From contig NC_007964.1 of NCBI RefSeq assembly GCF_000013885.1, positions 854,001 through 918,000 on the forward strand: DNA of 64,000 bases, in the 5' to 3' direction. Below the pieces are notes generated by a model. That model did not search any database. It worked only from the letters and a program-made list of their open reading frames with translations, and was not told the origin of the DNA. This document shows, one piece after another, positions 26,503 through 35,966 of the stretch (positions are counted from its first letter, which is position 1; every line of letters begins with the position of its first letter). The stretch is from Nitrobacter hamburgensis X14 (GTDB taxonomy: Bacteria > Pseudomonadota > Alphaproteobacteria > Rhizobiales > Xanthobacteraceae). Position numbers and translations under genes: made by a program.

Positions 26503-28023
26503 TTACTTTTCTGTCGCTTCCCGCTGCTTGGACCACGAGAGCGGTAAGGTTTTAGGGATCGCCACCAAAGTTGGCGTGTTTCCCGCTCCTCCCATAATTA
26601 CTGCTTCTGCGATTGATGGCGATAGAAATGCGAGGCGCAGCTGTTGGCGGATGATCTTGGGATGGAGTCTGACGTCTTTAGCGAGCGCCTCGATTGAATC
26701 GTAGCGACCGGAGGCGAGGTCGTTGAGCCAGGCGTGGGCGCGGACGATCGCCTGGAGAAGCTTGGGATCGGATTTACTCTGGTCCGTGGGCTCGATGACC
26801 GTGGCGGCGTTGGTTTTTGCTACTTTCCAGGGAATCTCGATCGGACGCCCGGCGTAGGCCGGCTTCATCGCGATCCGGATGTGGTTGGCGTTGATGACGG
26901 CGCAGTCGACGCCGTCGAAGATGTCGGATGCAGCAGTGTGGCCGAGGTTGAGCCGCTCCCGAATGGTTCGCTCGATCAGTTGCTCGATCTCGGTGGCCGG
27001 CACCCGCTTGACCGATCCGGCAAGGTGCTTTCGCCCGCGCAACGCCGTGCTGACGTAGAAACGATATCGGACGCCGTTCTTTCTACTGAAAGTCGGACCC
27101 ATCCGGTTGCCACGATCGTCGAACAGTTTGCCGGCCAGCGGTGCGTTGTTCGCAGATTGGCCCTTCGGCCGATCGACGGTGTTGGATTTAAGCTGGTCCT
27201 GGACGCGAGTGAAGGTGGTGCGGTCCAGGATTGCCTGGTGCTCGCCCTTGAACCATTTGCCGCCGTGATGAATCTCGCCGAGATAGATGCGGTTTTTCAG
27301 GAGGTAGGCGAGGGGGCCATAGGTGAAGGGAATCCCGCCCTGATACTTTTTGACCTCGGTCTTGCGGCGCTTGGTGACAATCTGCCGCTTGTCGAGCTCG
27401 GGGATCAATTTGTTGAGTGATCCTGTCTGCAGATAAAGCTTGAAGATGGTCTGGACGGACTTGGCTTCGGCCCTGTTAATGGCGAGCTTCCTGTCCTTAA
27501 TCTCATAGCCGAGCGGCACCGTGCCGCCGGTCCATTTGCCTTTCCTGCGGGAGGCGGCGATCTTGTCCTTGACCCGTTCCGAGGCGAGCTCTCGCTCGAA
27601 CTGGGCAAAGGACAACAGCACATTCAGGGTCAAGCGCCCCATCGAGGTCGTGGTATTGAACTGCTGGGTGATCGCGACGAACGAGATCGAACGGGCATCG
27701 AAGGTTTCGACCAGTTTGGCAAAATCGGCCAGCGACCGGGTCAGGCGGTCGATCTTGTAGACCACGACCACGTCGACCTTGCCGGCCTCGATATCGGCGA
27801 GAAGTCGCCTCACGGCCGGGCGGTCGAGATTGCCGCCGGAATAGGCTGGATCGTCATAGCGGGCGGCAAGAGCTCGCCAACCCTGGGAGGCCTGACTCTT
27901 TATATATGCCTCGCAGGCCTCCCGCTGGGCGTCGAGCGAGTTGAACTCCTGCTCGAGGCCATGCTCGGTGGATTTGCGGGTATAGATGGCGCAGCGCAAA
28001 ATGCCTCGGCGGTCAGTCGCCAT
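26503..28023 (-). CDS. Large serine recombinase
   Basis: A 506-aa protein. The N-terminal resolvase domain has the nucleophile motif AIYTRKSTEHGLEQE, then YDDPAYSGGNLDRPA and VVVVYKIDRLTRS. Next comes a recombinase domain (PLGYEIKDRKL, GPLAYLLKNRIYLGEI) and a zinc-ribbon-like part. The ATG at 28023 lies inside the end of the DUF2924 gene (11-bp overlap). Such recombinases with DUF2924 and DUF3489 partners are common on prophage-like islands of Bradyrhizobium. It probably moves its own segment; it ends about 290 bp from the converging thsB gene. Confidence 0.88.
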   Translation of the reverse strand: MATDRRGILRCAIYTRKSTEHGLEQEFNSLDAQREACEAYIKSQASQGWRALAARYDDPAYSGGNLDRPAVRRLLADIEAGKVDVVVVYKIDRLTRSLADFAKLVETFDARSISFVAITQQFNTTTSMGRLTLNVLLSFAQFERELASERVKDKIAASRRKGKWTGGTVPLGYEIKDRKLAINRAEAKSVQTIFKLYLQTGSLNKLIPELDKRQIVTKRRKTEVKKYQGGIPFTYGPLAYLLKNRIYLGEIHHGGKWFKGEHQAILDRTTFTRVQDQLKSNTVDRPKGQSANNAPLAGKLFDDRGNRMGPTFSRKNGVRYRFYVSTALRGRKHLAGSVKRVPATEIEQLIERTIRERLNLGHTAASDIFDGVDCAVINANHIRIAMKPAYAGRPIEIPWKVAKTNAATVIEPTDQSKSDPKLLQAIVRAHAWLNDLASGRYDSIEALAKDVRLHPKIIRQQLRLAFLSPSIAEAVIMGGAGNTPTLVAIPKTLPLSWSKQREATEK

Positions 28024-28510
28024 TTGACGAGTTCCCCGAACCCGAGGGGGCCGTCGATGATCGCAACCCAAAGAAGCGCGGCCCATTCCATCTGGTGCCG
28101 GTGATTTTGCAGGCGATCTCGGACAGGCTCGCGTAGGTCTCGCCCTCGAATGCGAATCCCTCCACGGTGACCTTCACCCGATAGGTTGCGCCGCGCCAGG
28201 TTCGTACCAGCTCCGAGCCGGCCTTGATCCTGCGCGGCAGCTCCAATTTCCCGTTCGGTTTGCTCCGGGCTGCCTTGACCAGTTGTCTCAATAACCGGCT
28301 GCTCTCCTTGGAGAGACCGCCATAGGTGCGCTCCTGAATCCGCTGGGCGATGCTGCGGCGGAGCAGGTCCGGGCCAAAGGCTTTTGGCGGTTCAGCCCGG
28401 AACAGCTCGCGATACCGTATTCTGAGGTTCGCGATCGGCATCGTCGGGAGTTTGGCCAGCTCGGCTTCGACAACCCTATCGCTGCCGACGAGGCGTGCCG
28501 GCCGGATCAT
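28013..28510 (-). CDS. DUF2924 domain protein
   Basis: A 165-aa basic protein with the family features LRIRYRELFRAEPPKAFGPD, LLRRSIAQRIQE, GSELVRTWRGATYRV and the end FEGETYASLSEIACKITG. It is typical of genes placed directly upstream of serine recombinases in alphaproteobacteria; a role in recombination or its control is likely but unproven. The ATG at 28510 overlaps the DUF3489 stop (ATGA), and the downstream recombinase start overlaps its end. Confidence 0.85.
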   Translation of the reverse strand: MIRPARLVGSDRVVEAELAKLPTMPIANLRIRYRELFRAEPPKAFGPDLLRRSIAQRIQERTYGGLSKESSRLLRQLVKAARSKPNGKLELPRRIKAGSELVRTWRGATYRVKVTVEGFAFEGETYASLSEIACKITGTRWNGPRFFGLRSSTAPSGSGNSSNGD

Positions 28511-28860
28511 GACGACGCGCGACCCTTGATGCGATAGGTCCGGTCACTGCCGTCCTTGCTCGACTCGACCTTGAGTTTGAGCTTCTTTTTGACGACGCCG
28601 GACAGAAAGCCGCGCACGGAATGCGGCTGCCAGCCAGTGGCTTCGGTGATCTCCGGGATCGTGACGCCCTTCGGACGCTGGAGCAGGGCAAGTACCGAAT
28701 CTTGCTTCGAGGGACTGGAGCGGTCCTTCACTCGGAGTGCGGCAACGACGGCCTTGGCCGGCTTGGTCGCCAATCCCGCTTTGGATTTTGTTTTATAGGT
28801 ACGGCGTGAACGCGTTTTGGCGGCCTTTGCCGGTTTCGGTTTACGTTTGCTGGCAGACAT
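28507..28860 (-). CDS. DUF3489 domain protein (HTH-like)
   Basis: A 117-aa protein from the ATG at 28860, with GAGGAG eight bases upstream. The N-terminal half is rich in Lys, Ala and Arg, like a DNA-binding tail. The C-terminal half (KQDSVLALLQRPKGVTIPEI, TGWQPHSVRGFLSG, KKKLKLKVESSK) is the winged DUF3489 helix-turn-helix. It is first in a coupled set with DUF2924 and the recombinase and may regulate it. Confidence 0.83.
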   Translation of the reverse strand: MSASKRKPKPAKAAKTRSRRTYKTKSKAGLATKPAKAVVAALRVKDRSSPSKQDSVLALLQRPKGVTIPEITEATGWQPHSVRGFLSGVVKKKLKLKVESSKDGSDRTYRIKGRASS

Positions 28861-28956
28861 TTTGATCTCCTCTGTCATCGGCACCATCAGGCGGTGCCAC
28901 TGACACGACCTCGCCGACCCGGGCGAGGGTGGAGAAGTCCGTAAGGTGGCTCGCGG

Positions 28957-29178
28957 CTAGTCCGTCGCGAGCCGGTTCAGGAGAGAAGCCGCATCATGCA
29001 AGCGCCCTGCTTCATAAATGAGCTGCTCAATATCCATGGAGACCTCGAGACCCTCAGTGATACTGCCTGCGACCGCGCAAGCCTCCGCGGCCTTGGCAAT
29101 TCGTGCCGCTTCGCTCAGTTTGTTATGGACCTCGGCAATGATGAGTTTGATCGCTGGTTCAATGCTGGCGCGCTCCAT
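28957..29178 (-). CDS. Small uncharacterised protein upstream of the recombinase module
   Basis: A 73-aa helical protein starting MERASIEPAIKLIIAEVHNK at 29178, with a strong AAGGAGG site. No domain is recognised. Position and strand fit the recombinase module (96 bp before DUF3489). Confidence 0.6.
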   Translation of the reverse strand: MERASIEPAIKLIIAEVHNKLSEAARIAKAAEACAVAGSITEGLEVSMDIEQLIYEAGRLHDAASLLNRLATD

Positions 29179-29242
29179 CGGGCCCTCCTTAAAAGTTGGA
29201 CCCACTACCGCTCTGACGTCGCGCGAAGTCGAGCGGAAACTT

Positions 29243-29297
29243 GATAATCTTGTGGCGAAGACTGCGGGCACCGGATCACGATGTGATCGAGGGTGAC
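29243..29297. repeat. Diverged dispersed repeat, copy 1
   Basis: About 55 bases beginning ATAATCTTGTGGCGAAGA with an internal palindrome GATCAC-GAT-GTGATC. A related copy lies at 29916-29970; the two flank the XRE regulator gene. Confidence 0.5.
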
Positions 29298-29318
29298 CAG
29301 AGCGCGCGGAAGGTGGGT

Positions 29319-29612
29319 TTATTTCGCCGACGCGCGTCGAGGCTTGGCCGGCGGCTTGCCGGCTATAAGGTCTCGCAGCAATCTGACGGGATCAGCTCCA
29401 ATGGCCCGCACGATCGCAACGAACTCGATAACGTCGATCCGCCGCTCGCCGCCTTCGTACTTGGCGACAAAGGATTGAGGGCGCTTGAGACGGCGTGCCA
29501 GCTCATGCTGGGTCAGGCCAGCCCGCTTGCGGGCAGCGACCATCAGGGCGCAAAAGGCGGCCTGGTCGGAGGAATGGACGGTCTTGTCGATCCCGCGGGC
29601 GGAAGCTGTCAT
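29319..29612 (-). CDS. XRE-family helix-turn-helix regulator
   Basis: About 97 aa from the ATG at 29612. The helix-turn-helix is clear: FCALMVAARKRAGLTQHELA, then RLKRPQSFVAKYEGGERRID. It ends in a basic tail (KPPAKPRRASAK). XRE regulators of this size are common on mobile islands. The start is uncertain because the ribosome site is weak and an in-frame ATG lies at 29753. Diverged palindromic repeats lie on both sides, possible operators. Confidence 0.75.
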   Translation of the reverse strand: MTASARGIDKTVHSSDQAAFCALMVAARKRAGLTQHELARRLKRPQSFVAKYEGGERRIDVIEFVAIVRAIGADPVRLLRDLIAGKPPAKPRRASAK

Positions 29613-29915
29613 CGCGCGGGCAAGCTGATCCCGAGACGGGATTATCCCAAAGCTAGAAAAGCTCGGATTCGTCGTCCAGGCTTCCGGACCTGCGGTGCTA
29701 ATGGCGTAAATCGATCGTACAGCGCGATTATGTCCGAGGGACTCAATTCGCACTTTTAACGGTGGTAGCAGTCCGCCGTGCCAAGTGGCGCGTCAGACTA
29801 TGCCAAGTTGGGCGCGTTCTATTTGGGGGCAACTTCCAGCGTGCACGAGCGTGGTTTGTTTGGACGCTTGGAAGGGGCTCCTTCGAAACGCAAGCTGCGG
29901 CGGTTATCGCCTGGC

Positions 29916-29970
29916 ATAATCTTATGGCGAAGATTGGAGCCACAGGATCAGGATATGATCCTGTGGCCAG
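29916..29970. repeat. Diverged dispersed repeat, copy 2, with perfect 12-bp palindrome
   Basis: Related to 29243-29297. It contains GCCACAGGATCA (29939-29950) and TGATCCTGTGGC (29956-29967) around a 5-base loop, about 40 bp past the terminase stop on the minus strand. The rest of 29613-30009 shows no gene. Confidence 0.55.
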
Positions 29971-30009
29971 GCTACACGCTAGTGATAGTCGGTAACATCG
30001 CCTGAACGG

Positions 30010-31410
30010 TTACCCGACCCAGGAAAGCGTCTCATCATATCTGGAAGCATTGAACGCGAGTGCCTGCGTCAAGCTGTCGACCTGGTCATCATGCTTCCCT
30101 TGCGGAAATGTAAGCAACTCGGCCTCGAGGTCAGCCAGGAAAGGCGCTTGCTTGGGGAAATAAACGTGGCCAGCTTCGAACTTGGCCGCCTGAACGTAGA
30201 GGCGCGTGACCTTGTCACGATCGACCGGAATCGGTTGAACGCGGAAGCGCCCTGCCTGTCGGAGTTCCTGAGCGAGCGCGATGCCTGCGGACGCGTCTTC
30301 GATAAGAATGGCTGTCGGATTGTATCTTTCGGCTAAAGCGAGCGTCGACTGACGCAGCTTCGGATAGTCAAAGCGACCTCGCGTGACGTCCAATAAATAG
30401 TATTTACCCTTATCGACCAGCCAGGTGGTGCACACGGACCAGCTATTTTGCGCGCCCTCCTTGCCCGCGCAATCCCAACTCTGAATAATCCGTGCGCTGC
30501 TCGAGCCTTCGGGAGGGACATCGTAGTAACGAAGCCATCGCCGCTGGATCATCGCGCCGCCCGGCGGTACAGGGGCTTGTTGATCCTGCGCACTGAACGC
30601 TTCCGTCCCCATTTCCCGACGTAGATCCTCCAAAGTGGCCAGGGATTCGTATTTCTCGTGCAGCGCTTCACCGGCGTGACGCTCGTAGTATCGCGAATCG
30701 CCGATTTGAATGCGCTCGTCGACTTCAGCGATGGCCGGAAGACTGAGGACAGTCCACCGATCGGAGCTCTCGGTGAGGTAGCCGGTCAGGTCGCCAAGAT
30801 GGACGCGCTGCATGACAACAATGATGGCGCTCTTTTCCTTGTTATCCAGGCGAGACACGAGCGTATTGGAAAACCACTGGTTTAATTGATCTCGCAAAGG
30901 CTGGGATTGTGCATCCACAGGCTTTTGAGGGTCATCGATGATAAACAGGTCTCCTCCCAGACCTGTCAGGGCACCCCCGACTGAGCTGGTTTTACGGAAG
31001 CCCTGCCCGGAGGTGTAGATGTTGGAGTCAGCAGTCCGCGAGACGATCATTTGCGGGAATGCTCTGCGATACCAATTCGACATCATGATGGCCCGACAAT
31101 CGGCCGCATGCTTTGCCGCCAATTCGGCGCCGTAACTTAAGCAAATGATCCGCCGCCTCGGATCGTGGCCTAAAAGAAAAGCGGGAAACGCCACTGATGT
31201 TATGATCGATTTGAGATAGCGAGGCGGCAGATTAATGATGAGCCTGTTGATGTCGCCTCGCCGGATCCGCTCAAGCTGATAAGCAATCGCGTCAATGTGG
31301 TAGTTCGGAATAAAGGCCGATCCGGGATTTAACGTTCGGACGGAACGATGCACGAAGCTGGCAAAGTTGCTTCGCAGGATCGCATTGAAGAGGTCGATCT
31401 CATTTTTCAT
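30010..31410 (-). CDS. Phage terminase large subunit (copy 1)
   Basis: A 466-aa two-domain packaging motor. The N-terminal ATPase has LIINLPPRYLKSIITSVAF (P-loop position), LFIIDDPQKPVDAQSQ (Walker B) and VMQRVHLGDLTGYL. The C-terminal RNase H-like nuclease has IQSWDCAGKEG, ILIEDASAGIALAQEL and the final acidic motif FPQGKHDDQVDSL. All three nuclease acidic positions are present. Its start lies inside the end of the DUF5681 gene (11-bp overlap). No portal, capsid or tail genes accompany it. A paralogue sits at 41299-42732. Confidence 0.88.
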   Translation of the reverse strand: MKNEIDLFNAILRSNFASFVHRSVRTLNPGSAFIPNYHIDAIAYQLERIRRGDINRLIINLPPRYLKSIITSVAFPAFLLGHDPRRRIICLSYGAELAAKHAADCRAIMMSNWYRRAFPQMIVSRTADSNIYTSGQGFRKTSSVGGALTGLGGDLFIIDDPQKPVDAQSQPLRDQLNQWFSNTLVSRLDNKEKSAIIVVMQRVHLGDLTGYLTESSDRWTVLSLPAIAEVDERIQIGDSRYYERHAGEALHEKYESLATLEDLRREMGTEAFSAQDQQAPVPPGGAMIQRRWLRYYDVPPEGSSSARIIQSWDCAGKEGAQNSWSVCTTWLVDKGKYYLLDVTRGRFDYPKLRQSTLALAERYNPTAILIEDASAGIALAQELRQAGRFRVQPIPVDRDKVTRLYVQAAKFEAGHVYFPKQAPFLADLEAELLTFPQGKHDDQVDSLTQALAFNASRYDETLSWVG

Positions 31411-31891
31411 GGTTTTGCCATTCGCTTGTGTTAGTCTCTCCGTTCTTGGCTGCGAAGTCCTGTAAGAACGCTTCGACGACCGCCTTGTCGTCTGCGCTGA
31501 GTTCCGGCGCCTCTTGGGTCATTGAGGTTGCCGCCGCATGGCGGGCCAACAAAAATGCTGCAGTCTTCGTATTGCCTTTGAGAGAATCCTCAGCGAAGCG
31601 GTACAGCATTGCTTCTAAGACGGGAATCTTGCGCGTACCCCCGGGTCCCCTTACACCGACCATGCGATACAGTACGTCATCGAGCATCTTCGCTTCGCTT
31701 TTCCGTCCTCTTGGCCGGCCTCTTGGGTTGCCACTCTGACCGGGCTTGAATTGGTGTTCGACCGGTGGCTTGCCGTAGCCGACGTCAGGATTCCTGGCTT
31801 TGCGCAATATGCGGGCGCGTACCCGTGGCACACGTTTGGTCGGAGACGCCGTGCAGTTACTCCGCGCGTCGTCATCGCTGCGCTTGCTCAT
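31400..31891 (-). CDS. DUF5681 protein, small-terminase-like (copy 1)
   Basis: A 163-aa protein with the DUF5681 core VGYGKPPVEHQFKPGQSGNP, then RGRPRGRKSEAKMLDDVL, followed by helices. The family sits immediately before terminase large subunits and is thought to act as small terminase; this is inference from neighbourhood. The start overlaps the methyltransferase stop (ATGA). A paralogue is at 42725-43162. Confidence 0.82.
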   Translation of the reverse strand: MSKRSDDDARSNCTASPTKRVPRVRARILRKARNPDVGYGKPPVEHQFKPGQSGNPRGRPRGRKSEAKMLDDVLYRMVGVRGPGGTRKIPVLEAMLYRFAEDSLKGNTKTAAFLLARHAAATSMTQEAPELSADDKAVVEAFLQDFAAKNGETNTSEWQNHEK

Positions 31892-33198
31892 TTGCCACCT
31901 CCATCGGTAGATCGTTTTGCCTCAATCTCGTGGAATGTTAAGCCGCTGGCTTCGAGGATCGCATCCTGCCCAGTAAATTGCTGCCAACGACGAATCGCGA
32001 CGTCGACATAGAGCGGGTCGATCTCGATGCCGAAGCCGCGTCGGTCAACCCGTTCGGCAGCAAGGATTGTTGTTCCGGATCCCATAAAGGGATCGAGGAC
32101 AATGTCCCCGCGACGCGAACAATCCTTGATTGCATCCAGGACCAGTCCGACCGGCTTAACGGTCGGATGGACAGACAAATCATCCATCCGGCCAGCGCGG
32201 AATGTGTTTACGCCGGCGTACGTCCAGACGTTTGAACGATTGCGGCCGTGGCGACCTAATTCGATGTTATTCTGGTGTGGGGCATCACCGTTTTTAAAAA
32301 CAAGGATGAGCTCATGTTGTGAGCGATAGAAGCTACCTTGCCCGGCATTGGTCTTGCACCAGACGGCGACATTCTTGAGCTCGCTGTAGACAGCGTGCCC
32401 CGCAGTCAGGGCCTCCGAGAGATGGCGCCAATCTATAAAGACGAAATGGATTGAACCAGGCTTTGAAAACTCTGAACAGAGCTCCATCCATTGTCGTTGG
32501 AAGTTCACAAATTGCTCGGGCGAGAGTTCGCCGGATGCGCGGGCGAATTCCCGATGCTTGATCTTCCCTCGCCCGACGATCTTGACGATGGAATCGTTGT
32601 AGGGTTGATCGGGTATAGCGACCGACGCGAAACAATCTTTCATGAGCGCTTGGTATGCCTTGCGACTGCAGGCATCTGCACAAATGAGTCTGTGGTCGCC
32701 TAATGTCCAGAGATCACCCTTGCGAGTGATGGCCTCCTTCGCCAGCAGGGGAGCGTCATCTGCTGGATCGCATTCTCCGTCGACCAGATCGACGAGCAAA
32801 GGTTCGATCTCAGCCGCGGAAAATCCGGTTATTTCGATATCGAGATTTATCTCAGGAAGAAGATCGGAGAGTTCGCCAAGCTCCTTGGCGAGGATTTTGC
32901 GGTCCCATCCGGCGTTGGCGGCGATTTTATTGTCCGCCAACATCAAGGCCCGCTTTTCGGTATCGCTGAGACCGCCGAAGACGATTACCGGAATCTTCTC
33001 TAAGCCAAGTTGCCGGGCGGCAAGTAGGCGACCATGCCCTGCCAGAGTAATGAGGTTCTCATCAACCAATAGCGGATAGGTCCAGCCAAATCGCGAAATG
33101 CTATTTGCGATTTGGCTGATTTGCCTTTTCGAGTGCGTGCGGACGTTACGAGGGTTCGGCTTAAGAGAGCCGACAGCGATGCATTGGATGTTATGCAT
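31888..33198 (-). CDS. ParB-domain DNA methyltransferase (N4/N6, beta type)
   Basis: A 436-aa protein from the ATG at 33198 (AGGAG seven bases upstream). The N-terminal ParB/sulfiredoxin-like domain has GSLKPNPRNVRTHSK, LAGHGRLLAARQLGL and KRALMLADNKIAAN. The C-terminal methyltransferase follows, with the catalytic motif in SVAIPDQPYND, a target-recognition part, and SAM motif DPFMGSGTTILAAERV, so it is in beta order. The catalytic DPPY is DQPY here, which could weaken activity. It is the first gene of a methylase-DUF5681-terminase set; no restriction enzyme gene is adjacent. Confidence 0.82.
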   Translation of the reverse strand: MHNIQCIAVGSLKPNPRNVRTHSKRQISQIANSISRFGWTYPLLVDENLITLAGHGRLLAARQLGLEKIPVIVFGGLSDTEKRALMLADNKIAANAGWDRKILAKELGELSDLLPEINLDIEITGFSAAEIEPLLVDLVDGECDPADDAPLLAKEAITRKGDLWTLGDHRLICADACSRKAYQALMKDCFASVAIPDQPYNDSIVKIVGRGKIKHREFARASGELSPEQFVNFQRQWMELCSEFSKPGSIHFVFIDWRHLSEALTAGHAVYSELKNVAVWCKTNAGQGSFYRSQHELILVFKNGDAPHQNNIELGRHGRNRSNVWTYAGVNTFRAGRMDDLSVHPTVKPVGLVLDAIKDCSRRGDIVLDPFMGSGTTILAAERVDRRGFGIEIDPLYVDVAIRRWQQFTGQDAILEASGLTFHEIEAKRSTDGGGK

Positions 33199-33941
33199 AC
33201 GACATCTCCTGCCAGCGAACTTCGCGGCCGCGCGCCGCTGTTCGCCAGCCATGGCTGGTCAATAATGTTTTGAAAAAGAGATCCTGGCGATCTCGGCGGG
33301 CTGCTTTACTGGGTCATTCTCTGCAATGGCCACATAACGGCCTGCCCAGTCGCCTGACCAGCTCATGGAGCATAGCCGAGTAATCGCCCAGCCCCAAGGT
33401 CCGACGATTCTCGTGAGGGCGATATGAATTAGTGATAGTTCGCGAGCGTAGTCAACATGAATCTATTTCGCGGGAATAGGCGTTATGGAACGCCAATGTC
33501 GCTCGTTGGTTACTGCGCCACCGACATCTCTAGTCGCCCAATGCCTGGAAAATTCATTGCAGGTCGGTGGATGTCGATCCCGAGAACAAAGCGACTCTCG
33601 GGCAACGGCTCCCAACGTCCGTCGGTGTCGAGTCGGTCGAGGCATAGTATTTCGGCCGACGATCGTCTATTTGAACAGCGAATTCGCACGCGAGCGTCCG
33701 TGCGCGTTGGACCTCATAAGCGTCTAGGATGCCAGGCGACGATGACGCGGCTCCGGCCGCGTTGTGCGCCGGCGACAAGCTTGTGATCGGGAGTGGAACA
33801 CGCCACGCGCTCCATATGCGATGGCCTGCACGTCATCGAGGCCGTGATCGATGCCGGCGCTACCTACCCTAGGGCAACTGACCTCATACCTCACCGATTG
33901 GTCAGGCCAAAATGACTTTTTGTCATAAGGGGCTAGCTTGA
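33199..33941. other. Intergenic region between methyltransferase and catalase
   Basis: About 740 bases of probably decayed DNA. One short minus-strand frame reads protein-like (see 33510-33689). I see no RNA gene or repeat. Confidence 0.45.
33510..33689 (-). CDS. Short open frame, possible gene fragment
   Basis: A 59-codon frame with a GTG start; it contains SSAEILCLDRLDTDGRWEPL and FVLGIDIHRPAMNFPG. The composition looks coding, but no family is recognised and there is no clear ribosome site. It may be the end of a lost gene. Confidence 0.2.
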   Translation of the reverse strand: MRIRCSNRRSSAEILCLDRLDTDGRWEPLPESRFVLGIDIHRPAMNFPGIGRLEMSVAQ

Positions 33942-35441
33942 CTATCGTTCGCCCATGCCTTCGGCAGGCTGCGGCGCGGCCTTGGCGCGGACCTTCTGCT
34001 CGATCTGCTTGCCGGTCGCGGCGTCAACCTTCTTCCAGTAGTCGATGGCGCGGCTGAGTACCGGCTCCTGCACACCGCCGAGTAGACTGCCGGCGACTTG
34101 ATCTACGAACTGCGCCCGCTGGGCGTCATTCCAGACCTCGCGCACCATGGTGCCAGGCTGGCTGAAGTCGTCGTCCTCCTTGTGCAGCGTGTAGGTGCTG
34201 CGCACCATCTCGCCGTCGCTCTCCCAGCCGTCGGCAATCGGGCCGGTTTGATCCATCCAGGTGCGCCCGCCGCTGTTGGTGGCGTAGACTGGCGCGCTGC
34301 CGCTATGATCGAAGGCCATCTGGCCGTCGAACATATAGGTGTTGACCGGCACCTTCGGCCGGTTGACCGGCAGTTGATGGAAGTTGGTACCGATGCGGTT
34401 ACGTTGCGCGTCGTTGTAGGCGAAGGCGCGGCCCAGCAGCATCTTGTCCGGCGACAGACCGATGCCAGGAACCGTGTTGCCCGGCGAGAACGCCGCCTGT
34501 TCGATCTGGGCGAAGAAGTTTTCCGGGTTGCGGTTCAGCGTCATGGTGCCAACCCTTTTCAAGGGGTAGTCGGCGTGCGGCCATACTTTGGTGAGGTCGA
34601 ACGGGTTGAAGCGATAGTTCTTCGCATCCGCATAAGGCATCACCTGCACCGACAGCGTCCAGCTCGGATGCTCGCCGCGCTTGATGGCATCGAACAGGTC
34701 GCGGCGATGGTAGTCGGCATCGCTGCCGGCCATGGCGGCGGCTTCCGCGTTGTTGAAGAACTTCATGCCCTGATTGGTGTGGAAGTGATACTTGACCCAG
34801 AATTTCTCGCCCTTGGCGTTGATCCACATATAGGTGTGCGAACCGTAGCCATTCATGTTGCGCCAGGTGCGCGGCAGGCCGCGCTCGCCCATCACGTACG
34901 TAACCTGATGTGCGCTCTCCGGATTATTAGTCCAGAAATCCCACTGCATGTGATTGTCACGCAGGCCGGAATCCGGCAGCCGCTTCTGGCTGCGGATGAA
35001 GTGCGGGAATTTCATCGGATCGCGGATAAAGAACACCGGCGTGTTGTTGCCGACGAGGTCGTAGTTGCCCTCGCTGGTGTAGAACTTCAGCGAGAAGCCG
35101 CGCACGTCGCGCCAGGTATCCGGGCTTCCCATTTCGCCGGCGACTGTGGAGAAACGCGCCAGCATCTCGGTCTTCGCACCTTTCTGAAACACCGCGGCCT
35201 TGGTGAACGCTGACATCTCCTCGGTGATGTTGAGTTCACCGAATGCGCCGGCACCCTTGGCGTGCGGCTGCCGCTCCGGCACCTTTTCACGGTTGAAGTG
35301 TGCCATCTGCTCGAGGAAATGTACGTCGTGCAGTAGAATCGGACCATTGGGGTTGAGCGTCAGTGAATTGCGGTCGCTGGCCGCCGGTACGCCGGTGCTC
35401 ATGGTCGAACCGGTGTTTTGCTTTTTGTGTGAGCTACTCAT
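33942..35441 (-). CDS. Monofunctional haem catalase
   Basis: A 499-aa small-subunit catalase that converts hydrogen peroxide to water and oxygen in the cytoplasm. Seen: the active-site His region REKVPERQPHAKGAGAFGEL, the Asn in DVRGFSLKFYTSEGNYDLVG, and the proximal haem Tyr in LLGRAFAYNDAQRNRIG. The length fits the clade of 480-500-aa enzymes, and the start at 35441 has AGGG upstream. It is a single gene inside the accessory region with no regulator (OxyR/PerR) next to it. Confidence 0.92.
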   Translation of the reverse strand: MSSSHKKQNTGSTMSTGVPAASDRNSLTLNPNGPILLHDVHFLEQMAHFNREKVPERQPHAKGAGAFGELNITEEMSAFTKAAVFQKGAKTEMLARFSTVAGEMGSPDTWRDVRGFSLKFYTSEGNYDLVGNNTPVFFIRDPMKFPHFIRSQKRLPDSGLRDNHMQWDFWTNNPESAHQVTYVMGERGLPRTWRNMNGYGSHTYMWINAKGEKFWVKYHFHTNQGMKFFNNAEAAAMAGSDADYHRRDLFDAIKRGEHPSWTLSVQVMPYADAKNYRFNPFDLTKVWPHADYPLKRVGTMTLNRNPENFFAQIEQAAFSPGNTVPGIGLSPDKMLLGRAFAYNDAQRNRIGTNFHQLPVNRPKVPVNTYMFDGQMAFDHSGSAPVYATNSGGRTWMDQTGPIADGWESDGEMVRSTYTLHKEDDDFSQPGTMVREVWNDAQRAQFVDQVAGSLLGGVQEPVLSRAIDYWKKVDAATGKQIEQKVRAKAAPQPAEGMGER

Positions 35442-35591
35442 GAAACCACCCTTTTTCTGATTTTAATCGCAACCGGACCTCGGTTCCCGCATATTCGGTC
35501 AGACTGGCGCAAGTGGATGACAGACAGCTACGAACTCTCTTCGATTCATATTGTAATAGGCAGATATCCAAATTAGGTCTAATCGCTTTAT

Positions 35592-35966
35592 CTAGAGCGT
35601 TAGATAAGAAATTCTGATCGAGATGATTTCAGGTGTTTCCGGGATGATCGGCGCCTGACGGATCAGTTGCCGTGTGTCGGGAGTTCGTCCCGACAGATAA
35701 CGCATCGTCGCGTCGGCCGCTTCGATCGCCTCGCGCGCGCCAGCGACCCGATGGATGGCGACATTATCCATCACAACGATGTCGCCGCGTTTGAGCGTCG
35801 GCACCAGGCATTGCTCGACGTAGGCCAAGAAAATCTCTCCGTTCATCGCCCCATTGATAATCATCGGAGCAGTCATGCCATCACAGCGCAGCCCGGCCAC
35901 GAAGGTCAGTGTTTTCCAGGCTCCGAAGGGCACGCGCGCAATCTGGTGGCTGATGCATGTTGTCAC
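35592..35966 (-). pseudogene. IS630-family transposase fragment
   Basis: A fragment of about 120 codons with the middle of an IS630 DDE transposase: PFGAWKTLTFVAGLRCDGM, IFLAYVEQCLVPTLKRGDI and VVMDNVAIHRVAGAREAIE. After DATMRYLSGRTPD the normal ending (SPDLNPIEQAF) is lost, and the N-terminus is missing. It is a different subgroup from the intact IS630 at 38535-39714. Confidence 0.75.
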
